From the NCBI RefSeq assembly GCF_003665435.1, contig NZ_CP023407.1, positions 3,410,001 through 3,474,000 on the forward strand: DNA of 64,000 nt, written 5' to 3'. Below, piece by piece: positions 36,983 through 44,755 of the stretch (positions are counted from its first letter, which is position 1; every line of letters starts with the position of its first letter). The translations under genes were made by a program, and so were the position numbers. The notes below the pieces were generated by a model, which saw nothing but the letters and a program-made list of their open reading frames with translations, was not told the origin of the DNA and searched no databases. This stretch comes from Streptomyces fungicidicus (GTDB lineage Bacteria > Actinomycetota > Actinomycetes > Streptomycetales > Streptomycetaceae).

Positions 36983-37576
36983 ATGTTCCAGCGCGTCACG
37001 TCCCGTCTCCCCCGTACGTCCCTGACCCGCACCCGCGCGACCGTCCTGGCCGCCGGCCTGGGCACCACGGTCGTCCTGGGAGCCGGGGTCGCGGTCGCCG
37101 CCGAGACTTCGGCCGCTCCCGCCACCGCCGTCCAGGCGCAGGCCGCCAAGGCGAAGGCCTCCTGGACCTCCCCGGTGAAGAACTACAAGCTGTCCGCGAG
37201 CTTCGCGCAGAACGGCGGCATGTGGGCCTCCAAGCACTCCGGCCAGGACTACGCCGTCCCGACCGGCACCGCGGTGAAGGCCGCCCACGGCGGCACCGTG
37301 GTCAAGGCCGGCGGCAACGGCGCCGGTGACGGTCCGGCCTACGGCAACGCGATCGTCATCAAGCACGGCAACAAGACGTACTCCCAGTACGCCCACCTGT
37401 CGCAGATCAACGTGAAGGTCGGCCAGGTCGTCAAGACCGGCCAGAAGATCGCCCTGTCCGGCAACACCGGCAACTCCAGCGGCCCGCACCTGCACTTCGA
37501 GATCCGCACCACCCCGAACTACGGCTCCGCCGTGGACCCGGCGAAGTTCCTGCGCGCCAACGGCGTCAGCCTCTGA
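36983..37576 (+). CDS. Secreted M23-family metallopeptidase (LytM-like)
   Basis: This 197-residue exported protein has a twin-basic signal region followed by a hydrophobic helix (TVLAAGLGTTVVLGAGVAVA) and an M23 domain. Zinc ligands are H85 and D89 (HSGQDYAV) and H171 in HLHF, with H138 as catalytic partner. Such enzymes cut peptide cross-bridges of peptidoglycan or act on wall proteins during growth and spore germination. The ATG at 36983 is supported by GAGG and the signal peptide. A 12-bp hairpin terminates the gene. The long leader suggests post-transcriptional control. Confidence 0.92.
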   Translation: MFQRVTSRLPRTSLTRTRATVLAAGLGTTVVLGAGVAVAAETSAAPATAVQAQAAKAKASWTSPVKNYKLSASFAQNGGMWASKHSGQDYAVPTGTAVKAAHGGTVVKAGGNGAGDGPAYGNAIVIKHGNKTYSQYAHLSQINVKVGQVVKTGQKIALSGNTGNSSGPHLHFEIRTTPNYGSAVDPAKFLRANGVSL

Positions 37577-37598
37577 CCCGACCCCGCCGCAGCACCCG

Positions 37599-37640
37599 AG
37601 CGACCCCGAGCACGGCCCCACGGCCGCACTCGGGGTCGCT
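37599..37640. terminator. 12-bp hairpin between the M23 and DUF397 genes
   Basis: AGCGACCCCGAG (37599-37610) pairs perfectly with 37629-37640 and is followed by TTT on the plus strand. It separates two convergent genes and may serve both. Confidence 0.75.
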
Positions 37641-37648
37641 TTCGGCGA

Positions 37649-37858
37649 TCAGCCCTCGGACGCGTACGGGACGAAGCGGGCCCAGGTCTCGGGGGTGAAG
37701 GCGAGGCGGGGGCCTGTGACGTCCTTCGAGTCGCGGACGTGGACGGTGCGGGGGGTGAGGGCGAGCTCGACGCAGGAGTTGCCGTCGGTGCCGTCGCTGT
37801 AGCTGCTCTTGAACCAGGCCAGCTCGGAGGCGTCACCAGCGGAGATCTTGCGGATCAT
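37649..37858 (-). CDS. DUF397 protein
   Basis: This 69-residue DUF397 protein has the landmarks AWFKSSYSDGTDGNSCVELA, quoted to its conserved cysteine, VHVRDSKD and FTPETWARFV. DUF397 proteins are almost always encoded directly after a DUF5753 HTH regulator, as here with an ATGA overlap. They are thought to bind and modulate that regulator, as WhiJ-associated proteins do in Streptomyces coelicolor, in an arrangement resembling toxin-antitoxin pairs. No enzymatic motif is present. Confidence 0.93.
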   Translation of the reverse strand: MIRKISAGDASELAWFKSSYSDGTDGNSCVELALTPRTVHVRDSKDVTGPRLAFTPETWARFVPYASEG

Positions 37859-38736
37859 GTTTCTCCCAGCAGTAGGTGCTCGATGAAGGCCAGCGACTCC
37901 CTGGGCGAGAGCGCCTGCGCGCGGATGGTGCCGTACCGCAGCTCCAGGATGCGCAGCTGCTTCGGTTCGGAGGTCGGCCGGCCGTTGAACGCGCCGTCGG
38001 AGCGCCCCACCGCCGTGCCGTCCGCGAATTTCAGCACTTCGATCCTGCCGTCCACCCCGGGGTGGGCTTCGGTTTTCGTCGGCATCACCTGAAGCGTGAC
38101 GTTGTGCAACCGCCCCACCTCAAGCAGACGTTCGAGCTGCTGTCGCCACACCATTGTGCCTCCGACTTCCCTCTGCAACGTCGCCTCTTCCAGGACGAAG
38201 CTGACTGCAGGGGCCGGGACGCGTTCAAAGACCGACCGCCGTTCCATGCGAGCGGCCACCATCCGCTCCACATCGTCCGGCGCATACGGCGGCTGCGCCG
38301 CCCGGAACAGCGCCCGTGCGTGCTCGGGTGTCTGCAGCAACCCGCTGATGCTGTTGCACACGTACACCCCGATCTCGACCGCCCGCCCTTCCAACTTCGC
38401 GATGTCCCGGACGGTCTTCGGATACCGGACCTTCTTCACGTCCTCCCAGGCCGCCGCGATCAACCCGCCCGCCCCCAGGACCTCGTCGGCCCTGTCCAGG
38501 AACTCTTGCTGGGGGATCCGCTTGCCGCCCTCGATCTTGTAGATCATGTCCTCGCCGTAGCCGACCGCCCTGCCGAACTCGGCGGCCCGCATCCCCGCCG
38601 CCTCGCGCCGCAGCTTCAGCTGCCGCCCGACGGTCGTGATGACCGCGACGCCCCACTCGTCGTCCGGGTCGACCTCCCAACCCGGCTCGTCCGCCTCGCC
38701 CTTGAGCCGACCCGCCTCCGCCTCGACCGCCGTCAT
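37855..38736 (-). CDS. XRE HTH regulator with DUF5753 (WhiJ/Scr1-like)
   Basis: This 293-residue protein has an XRE helix-turn-helix at about 35-90 (QLKLRREAAGMRAAEFGRAV; EDMIYKIEGGKRIP) and a DUF5753 C-terminal domain (YVCNSISGLLQTPEHARALF; the VMPTKTEAHPGVDGRIEVL segment). Such proteins regulate development and secondary metabolism together with a DUF397 partner and often an anti-sigma-type ATPase, which is divergent here. GGGAGAGG precedes the ATG at 38736; the upstream open frame is not protein-like. It probably binds in the 160-bp divergent region and represses its own operon. Confidence 0.93.
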   Translation of the reverse strand: MTAVEAEAGRLKGEADEPGWEVDPDDEWGVAVITTVGRQLKLRREAAGMRAAEFGRAVGYGEDMIYKIEGGKRIPQQEFLDRADEVLGAGGLIAAAWEDVKKVRYPKTVRDIAKLEGRAVEIGVYVCNSISGLLQTPEHARALFRAAQPPYAPDDVERMVAARMERRSVFERVPAPAVSFVLEEATLQREVGGTMVWRQQLERLLEVGRLHNVTLQVMPTKTEAHPGVDGRIEVLKFADGTAVGRSDGAFNGRPTSEPKQLRILELRYGTIRAQALSPRESLAFIEHLLLGET

Positions 38737-38896
38737 GCCGCACCTCTCCCTCGTAACCGTCCGTGACGCACCCCGGCGCCCTACCCGTACCAACTGTCGG
38801 CACAGCCCCGACAGCACCGGACAACCACCGGACAGTGACCGTACGCACGCGCTGAGTGACACTCCACGGTAGGCATATCCGGCCACGCTGAGTGAT

Positions 38897-39328
38897 GTGA
38901 ATCAGCGAACTGCCGAACCCAGCGCCACTGTCAGGAACTTCAGCGTGCTGCTGTCCGCGACCCCCCGAAGCGCCCGCCTCGCCCGGCTCCTCACGGACGC
39001 CCACCTCAGCGACTGGGGCTACGACTCCGAGGCCGCACGCCACGTCGTGGCCGAACTGGCGACCAACGCCGTCACCCACGGCCGCGTGCCCGGCCGGGAC
39101 TTCCGCCTCGCCTTCTACGTGGTGGACCACACGCTCCGTATCGAGGTCACCGACACACGCGGCGAACGCCTCCCGGACCCTCAACCGGCCTCCCACGACG
39201 CCGAGTCCGGCCGCGGACTGCTCCTGGTCGAGGCACTCGCGGACCGCTGGGGCGTGTCCGAGGACCGCTTCCCGCGCAAGACCGTCTGGGCCGAACTACG
39301 GCTTACGGCACCGGAACCCGAGATCTGA
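38897..39328 (+). CDS. ATP-binding anti-sigma-type protein (SpoIIAB/RsbW-like HATPase)
   Basis: This 143-residue stand-alone GHKL ATPase has an N-box VVAELATNAVTHG, G1 EVTDTRGERLP, and G2 SGRGLLLVEALAD. The single-domain form resembles RsbW/SpoIIAB serine kinases but is common in Streptomyces next to WhiJ-type regulators, where its target is usually unknown. It starts with GTG at 38897, divergent from the DUF5753 regulator. A perfect 10-bp hairpin lies about 70 bp downstream. Confidence 0.92.
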   Translation: MNQRTAEPSATVRNFSVLLSATPRSARLARLLTDAHLSDWGYDSEAARHVVAELATNAVTHGRVPGRDFRLAFYVVDHTLRIEVTDTRGERLPDPQPASHDAESGRGLLLVEALADRWGVSEDRFPRKTVWAELRLTAPEPEI

Positions 39329-39399
39329 AGCTCCGGTGCCGTCGGCGCCTTCCCAAAGCAAGAACCCGGGGAGAAAACACCCCACCAAGCCCCACCCCT

Positions 39400-39430
39400 C
39401 CCGCCCGAGACACGCGATCACTCGGGCGGG
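39400..39430 (+). terminator. 10-bp hairpin downstream of the anti-sigma-type gene
   Basis: CCCGCCCGAG (39400-39409) pairs with CTCGGGCGGG (39421-39430) around an 11-nt loop, without U-tract. Confidence 0.65.
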
Positions 39431-39508
39431 TGAACATCACCGGCTCAGCTGGATTTTCGAACCCCCGACACCTCTACGCTCAGCGCACACAACCCCGAAA
39501 AAGACTTC

Positions 39509-39544
39509 GGCCCCCGCCGGGACGGCAATCCCAGTGCGAGGGCC
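39509..39544 (+). promoter_or_regulatory. Two-tier hairpin in the leader of the winged-helix gene
   Basis: The outer stem pairs 39509-39517 with 39536-39544 (one mismatch) and the inner stem GGGA/TCCC pairs 39519-39522 with 39529-39532 around CGGCAA. It lies 28 nt before the ATG at 39572, with AAGGAAG between. It may control translation; I know no named family for it. Confidence 0.45.
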
Positions 39545-39571
39545 TGACCACCAAGGAAGTCGGCCTTCCCG

Positions 39572-40450
39572 ATGGATACCCAAAACCCTAGCGCGCCCCC
39601 GCGCGCCGAGTCAGCCGCCGACCGCAATCCGACCCGATCGCGTCACCACACCGGCGGCGTCATCCACGAGAACACCCGCCACACCACCCGCTTCGTGGTG
39701 ATCGGCAACCACCTCACCCAGCACAAGGAACTCTCGCTCCTCGCCATCGGCCTCGGCTGCCACATCCAGTCGCTGCCCACCGGTGCCGGCGCCGACATCA
39801 AGTCGCTCGCCGCCCGCTTCCCCGAGGGCACCACGCGGATCGCCGCCGCCCTGCGCGAGCTCGAAGCCCACGGCTACCTCCGCCGCGAACGCGTCCGCAC
39901 CCCCACCGGCCGCATCATCACCCGCACCGTCTCCTGCAACCAGCCCGGCCACCCACGGCGCCCCGCCGACACCAACTGCCCCGACCCACAGCCCCGACCC
40001 GCACAGCCGCGACGGGCCCAGCCCCGCCCCCGCAAGGCCCTCCCCGCCGTCCCCCAGCCCAGTTCCACGGCCCCGGCCCTCCACCAACAGGCCGCCGATC
40101 TCCTCACCGGCCTGCGCCGCCAAGACCCCCGCCTCCTGCTCTCCACCACCGATACAGAGCACCTGGCCCCCGGAGTCATCGCCTGGCTGGAACGCGAGGT
40201 CACCCCCACCGCCGTACGCCACGCCCTCACCGCCGACCTCCCCGACGACCCCCTACGCCGCCCCGCAGCCCTCCTCGCCCACCGCCTCACGGCCCAACTG
40301 CCACCCCCACCCCCGTACCGCACCCCGGCCGACCCACCGCCCGTCCGCCACGGCCTCCGCACCTGCGACAGCTGCGACCGCGCCTTCCGCGCCCCCGAGA
40401 CCGAGACCCACTGCCGCGACTGCCGCCCGACCGCACCACGCATCCGTTGA
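39572..40450 (+). CDS. Winged-helix protein with C-terminal zinc ribbon
   Basis: This 292-residue protein has an N-terminal winged-helix domain (about 40-125: FVVIGNHLTQHKELSLLAIG; IKSLAARFPEGTTRIAAAL; ELEAHGYLRRERV). A long Pro/Arg linker follows, then a helical segment (170-235), and a C-terminal CDSCDRAFRAPETETHCRDC zinc ribbon. This combination resembles helix-turn-helix proteins of Streptomyces accessory and conjugative elements, possibly replication- or transfer-related regulators. It has no integrase or Tra gene next to it. The start is at ATG 39572 after a structured leader. Confidence 0.75.
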   Translation: MDTQNPSAPPRAESAADRNPTRSRHHTGGVIHENTRHTTRFVVIGNHLTQHKELSLLAIGLGCHIQSLPTGAGADIKSLAARFPEGTTRIAAALRELEAHGYLRRERVRTPTGRIITRTVSCNQPGHPRRPADTNCPDPQPRPAQPRRAQPRPRKALPAVPQPSSTAPALHQQAADLLTGLRRQDPRLLLSTTDTEHLAPGVIAWLEREVTPTAVRHALTADLPDDPLRRPAALLAHRLTAQLPPPPPYRTPADPPPVRHGLRTCDSCDRAFRAPETETHCRDCRPTAPRIR

Positions 40451-40469
40451 GCAGGAGGAAGACACCACG

Positions 40470-40931
40470 ATGTTCGCGCACGAGTACCTCAGCCGCCCCG
40501 AGCAGACCCCGGACGCCCTTCGGGCCGCCCTCGCCGCGGTCGACCCGAAGCGGCTGCCCGAGATGCAGCGGACGAAGGACGACGCCTTCGCCAAGGCCGT
40601 GGAGTGGCAGTCCCTCAGCCCTGTACGGAGCTGGGTCCTGGCCTGGGCGCGGGACATCGAGATCGCCCGCCGCCCCGACCTCGCCGCCCGTCACGCCCGC
40701 GCCAGGAGCAACCTGGAACACGACGACGCCGCGACCGCCCGGGAGGCCCTGCGGGAGCTGAGCGGCGTCCTGAGCGAAGCCTCGGAGGCGGTACGCGTCC
40801 GAGCCGCGCCGCCCCCGACTGCCGCTACGAGTGCCCCAGCTCCGCCGTCGAGGCGTCCTCCGTCGCCGGGACCGAGCCGGAGTCGGGGGACGGGCGCAGC
40901 GGGAAGGGGTCCACGCGGGTCTCGTCGATGA
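40470..40931 (+). CDS. DUF6247-like small protein with unusual C-terminal extension
   Basis: This is a 153-residue open frame. Residues 1-110 look like a DUF6247-type helical protein (LRAALAAVDPKRLPEMQ; FAKAVEWQSLSPVRSWVLAW; EAREALRELS-like tail). AGGAGG at 40453-40458 supports the ATG. Residues beyond about 112 are Pro/Ser/Arg/Gly-rich, read antisense to the 3' end of the DUF3027 gene and carry no family signal. The natural stop was probably lost by a frameshift or the reading frame simply ran into the neighbour. Function unknown. Confidence 0.65.
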   Translation: MFAHEYLSRPEQTPDALRAALAAVDPKRLPEMQRTKDDAFAKAVEWQSLSPVRSWVLAWARDIEIARRPDLAARHARARSNLEHDDAATAREALRELSGVLSEASEAVRVRAAPPPTAATSAPAPPSRRPPSPGPSRSRGTGAAGRGPRGSRR

Positions 40932-41751
40932 CAGGCGGGGCCGGCTGCGGGGGCTTCGGCATGACCGCGGCCTCGGAGTGGCCGCCGCAGCCGTAGGCCA
41001 GGGAGACGACGTGGCCGTCGGCCGGGGAGAACTCGTTGGCGCACACGCCGAACGCCTGGCCCAGGGAACCGCCGATCGGGTTGAGGAAGCCGCACGACAT
41101 GCACGTCGCGGGGGCCGCCTGCGCCATCGGGGTCTTCGCGCCGAACGACTCCTCCCAGCGATCGGCGGCGGTGTGCAGCCCGTAGCGGGACAGGACCCGG
41201 GCGCGGCGCATGCCGAGTTCCTCGGCCACCGCCGCGATCGTGCCGCGGGACGGGGCGACCTGCAGATGGGCCGGGGTTCCCTCGGTGACGTCGGCGTCCT
41301 CCGCCTCCACCAGGTCGGCCATCTCGTGGGACACCGCCGAGCTGGGCAACGGCTCCTCCTCGCCGGAGTAGCCGGGCTCCAGGCGCAGGTCCTCGGCGTC
41401 GGTGGGGAGGAGGTCGCCGGGGCCCATGTCGCCGGGGCGCAGCCGCTCGCTCCACGGCACCCACTCCGGCGCGAGGACGGCGTCGGGGCCGGGCAGCAGC
41501 ACCGACTCGTCGACCGTGACGATCTTGGCGCGGGAGGCGCGGGCGACGGTGACGGCCCAGCGCCAGCCGCGGTAGCCGGGCTCGCTGCACCCGAAGAAGT
41601 GCGTGACGACACGGTCCCCCTCGGAGACCATCCCCTCGTGTTCGCCGACGACGCCGGGCGCGGCGGCCTCCTCGGCTGCGGCGCGGGCGAGGTCGACGGC
41701 CTCGGCGCACAGACGGTCGGGGGTGCGGCTTCGCGTTGTCGCTGCGCTCAC
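40825..41751 (-). CDS. DUF3027 protein
   Basis: This 308-residue DUF3027 protein is well conserved in actinobacteria but uncharacterised. Landmarks are VTHFFGCSEPGYRGWRWAV (quoted in part), VLAPEWVPWSERLRPGDMG, the helical RGTIAAVAEELGMRRARVLS with RYGLHTAADRW, and a possible metal site CMSCGFLNPIGG with GVCANEFSPADG. The GTG at 41751 starts VSAATTRSRTPDRL, with AGGAGAG 11 nt upstream; the open frame upstream lacks family resemblance. Its 3' end overlaps the DUF6247-like frame by 107 bp on the other strand. Confidence 0.88.
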   Translation of the reverse strand: MSAATTRSRTPDRLCAEAVDLARAAAEEAAAPGVVGEHEGMVSEGDRVVTHFFGCSEPGYRGWRWAVTVARASRAKIVTVDESVLLPGPDAVLAPEWVPWSERLRPGDMGPGDLLPTDAEDLRLEPGYSGEEEPLPSSAVSHEMADLVEAEDADVTEGTPAHLQVAPSRGTIAAVAEELGMRRARVLSRYGLHTAADRWEESFGAKTPMAQAAPATCMSCGFLNPIGGSLGQAFGVCANEFSPADGHVVSLAYGCGGHSEAAVMPKPPQPAPPVIDETRVDPFPLRPSPDSGSVPATEDASTAELGHS

Positions 41752-42059
41752 AGGTATCGCTTCTCTCCTACGCCGTCTCACGAGTGCGCCACTCCCAGCG
41801 CGGGGGGCGGACGGAGCGGACAGTGGGACCGCGTCGACGTCCGCGCCGCAACGTGCTCGGGCGCGCCTCCATCCATTCTGCGGGATGGCTGAGATAGGCA
41901 CGCTACCTTCTCCTGTGCGCTGGGCCTACACCGACGGTTGTTCCATCGGTCCCGCGCGCCGGTTTCCGGGCCCTCGACGTTGCGCCGTACAGCGGGAACC
42001 ACGGCGGCGTCCACGGTGATACTGCACTACACACCGGGTTCTCGGGGCACTATGTCGTC
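41752..42059. promoter_or_regulatory. Divergent gap between DUF3027 and an MFS gene
   Basis: This 308-bp stretch has no protein-like frame. On the plus strand TATGTC (42051-42056) lies 3 nt before the MFS GTG, and TACTGC occurs near 42020. On the minus strand TAGCGT and TATCTC near 41895-41910 could serve DUF3027. No large palindrome was seen. Confidence 0.4.
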
Positions 42060-43493
42060 GTGGCTACCGCGAGGACACCTGAGGGCGCCACCGGGACCGG
42101 TGGGCCGAAAGGGGTAAGGGGCAGCGGCCGACGCTTCGGGACGAGCCGGGCGGGCGGCCCCTTCCGCGCGCTCGGGCGGGCCCTGCGCTTCCCGGTGACC
42201 AGAACCGCGCGGGGCATCCGCCGGGCGACGCACGCGCACGGCGCCGGGGAGTCCGGACTCGGCAAGCTGATCGAACTGCACGGCGTGAACGGCGCCGGCG
42301 ACGTCATGATCACGGTCGCGCTCGCCTCCACCGTCTTCTTCTCCGTGCCGACCGACGAGGCGCGCGGGCGTGTCGCCCTCTACCTCGCCATCACCATGGC
42401 GCCGTTCACCCTCCTCGCCCCGGTGGTCGGGCCGCTCCTCGACCGCCTCCCGCACGGCCGCCGCGCCGCCATGGCCGGCGCGATGCTCGCCCGGGCGCTG
42501 CTCGCGCTGGTGCTGTCCGGCGCGGTCGTGACCGGCGGGCTGGAGCTGTACCCGGCCGCGCTGGGCGTGCTGGTCTCGTCGAAGGCGTACGGAGTGGTCA
42601 GAAGCGCGGTCGTGCCACGGCTGCTGCCACCCGCCTTCTCCCTGGTGAAGGCCAACTCACGGGTGACGCTCGGCGGGCTGCTGGCGACCGGGATCGCCGC
42701 GCCGATCGGCGCGGGCCTCCATCAGATCGGGCCGCGCTGGCCGCTGTACGGCGCGTTCGTGATCTTCGTGGCGGGAATGTTCCTGTCCTTCCGGCTGCCG
42801 CCGAAGGTGGACTCCGCCAAGGGCGAGGCCATGGCGCTGCTCGCCGCCGACGAGCAGCACCTGCACGGCCCGCACCGCAAGACGGAGAAGCGCCCCGGGC
42901 TGCGCACGGTCGGCCCCGCCGTCACCCACGCGCTCGCCGCCAACGCCTCCATCCGCTGCCTCACCGGCTTCCTGATCTTCTTCCTCGCCTTCCTGCTGCG
43001 CGAGCACCCGATGACCGGTCAGAGCGCCGCGGTGTCGCTGGGCATAGTGGGCGTGGCGGCCGGCACGGGCAACGCGCTGGGTACGGCGGTCGGGGCGTGG
43101 CTGAGGTCCCGCGCCCCGGAGGTCATCATCGTGACGGTGGTGGCGTGCGTGGTGAGCGCCGCGATCCTGGCAGCGGCCTTCTTCGGCGCGGTCCTGGTGG
43201 CGTGCCTCGCGGCGATCGCCGGGTTCGCGCAGGCGCTGGCCAAGCTGTCGCTGGACGCGCTGATCCAGCGGGACGTGCCCGAGCTGGTGCGGGCGTCGGC
43301 GTTCGCCCGTTCGGAGACGCTGCTGCAGATGTCGTGGGTGCTGGGCGGAGCGATCGGCATCGTGATGCCGCTGATCGGGCCGCTGGGCCTGGCGGTGGGC
43401 GCGTCGATCGTGGCCACGGGCTGGCTGACCACCGTCCGGGGGCTGATCCGCTCGGCCCGGCAGGGGCACGGGGGGCAGGAGCGAGTGGCGTAA
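42060..43493 (+). CDS. MFS transporter
   Basis: This 477-residue major facilitator protein has a 60-residue basic N-terminal tail, then about 12 segments (GAGDVMITVALASTVFF; LAPVVGPLLDRLPHGRRAAM as motif A). A charged central loop (about 255-285) separates the two halves. The second half includes SIRCLTGFLIFFLAFLL and a Gly-rich GTGNALGTAVG helix. Substrate unknown. The GTG at 42060 follows TATGTC by 3 nt, so the mRNA may be leaderless or nearly so. It precedes the DUF2771 lipoprotein and mqnB-mqnD on the same strand. Confidence 0.88.
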   Translation: MATARTPEGATGTGGPKGVRGSGRRFGTSRAGGPFRALGRALRFPVTRTARGIRRATHAHGAGESGLGKLIELHGVNGAGDVMITVALASTVFFSVPTDEARGRVALYLAITMAPFTLLAPVVGPLLDRLPHGRRAAMAGAMLARALLALVLSGAVVTGGLELYPAALGVLVSSKAYGVVRSAVVPRLLPPAFSLVKANSRVTLGGLLATGIAAPIGAGLHQIGPRWPLYGAFVIFVAGMFLSFRLPPKVDSAKGEAMALLAADEQHLHGPHRKTEKRPGLRTVGPAVTHALAANASIRCLTGFLIFFLAFLLREHPMTGQSAAVSLGIVGVAAGTGNALGTAVGAWLRSRAPEVIIVTVVACVVSAAILAAAFFGAVLVACLAAIAGFAQALAKLSLDALIQRDVPELVRASAFARSETLLQMSWVLGGAIGIVMPLIGPLGLAVGASIVATGWLTTVRGLIRSARQGHGGQERVA

Positions 43494-43556
43494 CGCTCCG
43501 GCCACGCCGTACCCCCACGTGGGGAGACTGGCACACGTGCCCGATAGCCTTCGCCC

Positions 43557-44033
43557 ATGACCACGTTGCAATCCGTAGTGCGACGCCGCCGTGCCGTCGC
43601 CGCCGCCGGCGCCGTATCCGCCGGGCTGCTCGTCCTGGCCGCCTGTGACAAGCCGACGCCGATGGCCACGATCACCGTGGGCAGCGACTCGGTGAGCTCG
43701 GAGGCCACCTGTGGCGGCGAGGGCGAGGCCATCAAGGCCGCCGACCTGAACAAGTGCCTGCAGGACAAGGGCATCGACGAGATCTCCGTCGACCCCACCG
43801 AGACCGTGCGCTTCGGCGTCGACCCGGACATCGCCGACAAGGGCTGGACCATCCTGATGAACGGTCAGCCGCTGGTCGAGTCCAGCAAGAAGACCTACCA
43901 GGCCATCCCCGGCAGCGTGTTCTTCAACGCCCAGTACGGCGCCCAGGGCAACTCGACCCTGGTGTCGATCAAGGAGGGCGAGAGCGAGACCACGGGGCTG
44001 TGGTCCTTCCGCCTGAAGAAGTCGGACGACTGA
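43557..44033 (+). CDS. DUF2771 lipoprotein
   Basis: This 158-residue protein has a lipoprotein signal (RRRRAVAAAGAVSAGLLVLA followed by the lipobox cysteine, as LAAC). The mature domain is DUF2771-like, with ATITVGSDSVSSEATC, ADLNKCLQDKG and the C-terminal GLWSFRLKKSDD. Two further cysteines could form a disulfide. TAGCCT (43545-43550) lies 6 nt before the ATG, again a leaderless layout. It immediately precedes mqnB, an order I recall from other Streptomyces, but no link to menaquinone synthesis is known. Confidence 0.85.
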   Translation: MTTLQSVVRRRRAVAAAGAVSAGLLVLAACDKPTPMATITVGSDSVSSEATCGGEGEAIKAADLNKCLQDKGIDEISVDPTETVRFGVDPDIADKGWTILMNGQPLVESSKKTYQAIPGSVFFNAQYGAQGNSTLVSIKEGESETTGLWSFRLKKSDD

Positions 44034-44755
44034 TCACGTCGCCGTCACACGTCCTCGTGGCCACCGCGGTCCCCGCCGAGCGGGACGCGGTGGCCCGGGC
44101 GTTCCCCGGCGGGACGGAGCAGGTGTTCCTCCCCGGCGTGGAGCTGGTCCGTACGGGCGGCGGGTGTGACCTGGTGGCCGCCGGCGTCGGCCCCGCCTCG
44201 GCCGCCGCCTCCACCGCCGCCGCGCTCACCGCGGCCGCGCTCGGCGGCACGCCCTACCGTCTCGTCGTCTGCGCCGGTATCGGCGGGGGTTTCCCGCCCG
44301 AGGCGCCGGTCGGCTCGCTCGTCGTCTCCCGCACGATCACCGTGGCGGACCTCGGCGCCGAGACCGCCGACGGTTTCCTCCCCGTCACCGAACTGGGCTT
44401 CGGGCGCGTCGCCCACTTCCCGCCGAGGTCACTGGTGCGGGAGGCCGCCGAGGTGACCGGCGCCCGCTCCGGCACCGTCCTGACCGTCTCCACCGTCACC
44501 GGCACCGCAGCCCGCGCCGCCGCGCTGCGCGCCCGGCACCCGGACGCGCTCGCCGAGGGCATGGAGGGCTTCGGGGTCGCCGAAGCGGCCGTCGCCCAGG
44601 GCGTGCCCGTGCTGGAGGTGCGGGCGGTGTCGAACCCCGTCGGCCCGCGCGACCGCGCCGCCTGGCGCATCGGCGACGCCCTGACCGCCCTCACCGAGGG
44701 CTTCGGGAAGCTCGCGCCCGTTCTGAGGAGTTGGACTCAGCATGACCACCAGTGA
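44000..44755 (+). CDS. mqnB: Futalosine hydrolase; start codon uncertain
   Basis: This protein of about 240-251 residues belongs to the nucleoside phosphorylase/hydrolase fold, with LVATAVPAERDAV at the first strand, CAGIGGGFPPEAPVG, and EGMEGFGVAEAA as the substrate-binding motif. MqnB removes hypoxanthine from futalosine in the alternative menaquinone pathway, and the overlapping mqnD downstream confirms the context. The start is a puzzle. GTG 44000 is inside the previous gene, CTG 44030 would overlap its stop as CTGA, and GTG 44057 would cut off the first strand. I give the longest credible form. Translation coupling to the DUF2771 gene is likely. Confidence 0.88.
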   Translation: MVLPPEEVGRLITSPSHVLVATAVPAERDAVARAFPGGTEQVFLPGVELVRTGGGCDLVAAGVGPASAAASTAAALTAAALGGTPYRLVVCAGIGGGFPPEAPVGSLVVSRTITVADLGAETADGFLPVTELGFGRVAHFPPRSLVREAAEVTGARSGTVLTVSTVTGTAARAAALRARHPDALAEGMEGFGVAEAAVAQGVPVLEVRAVSNPVGPRDRAAWRIGDALTALTEGFGKLAPVLRSWTQHDHQ

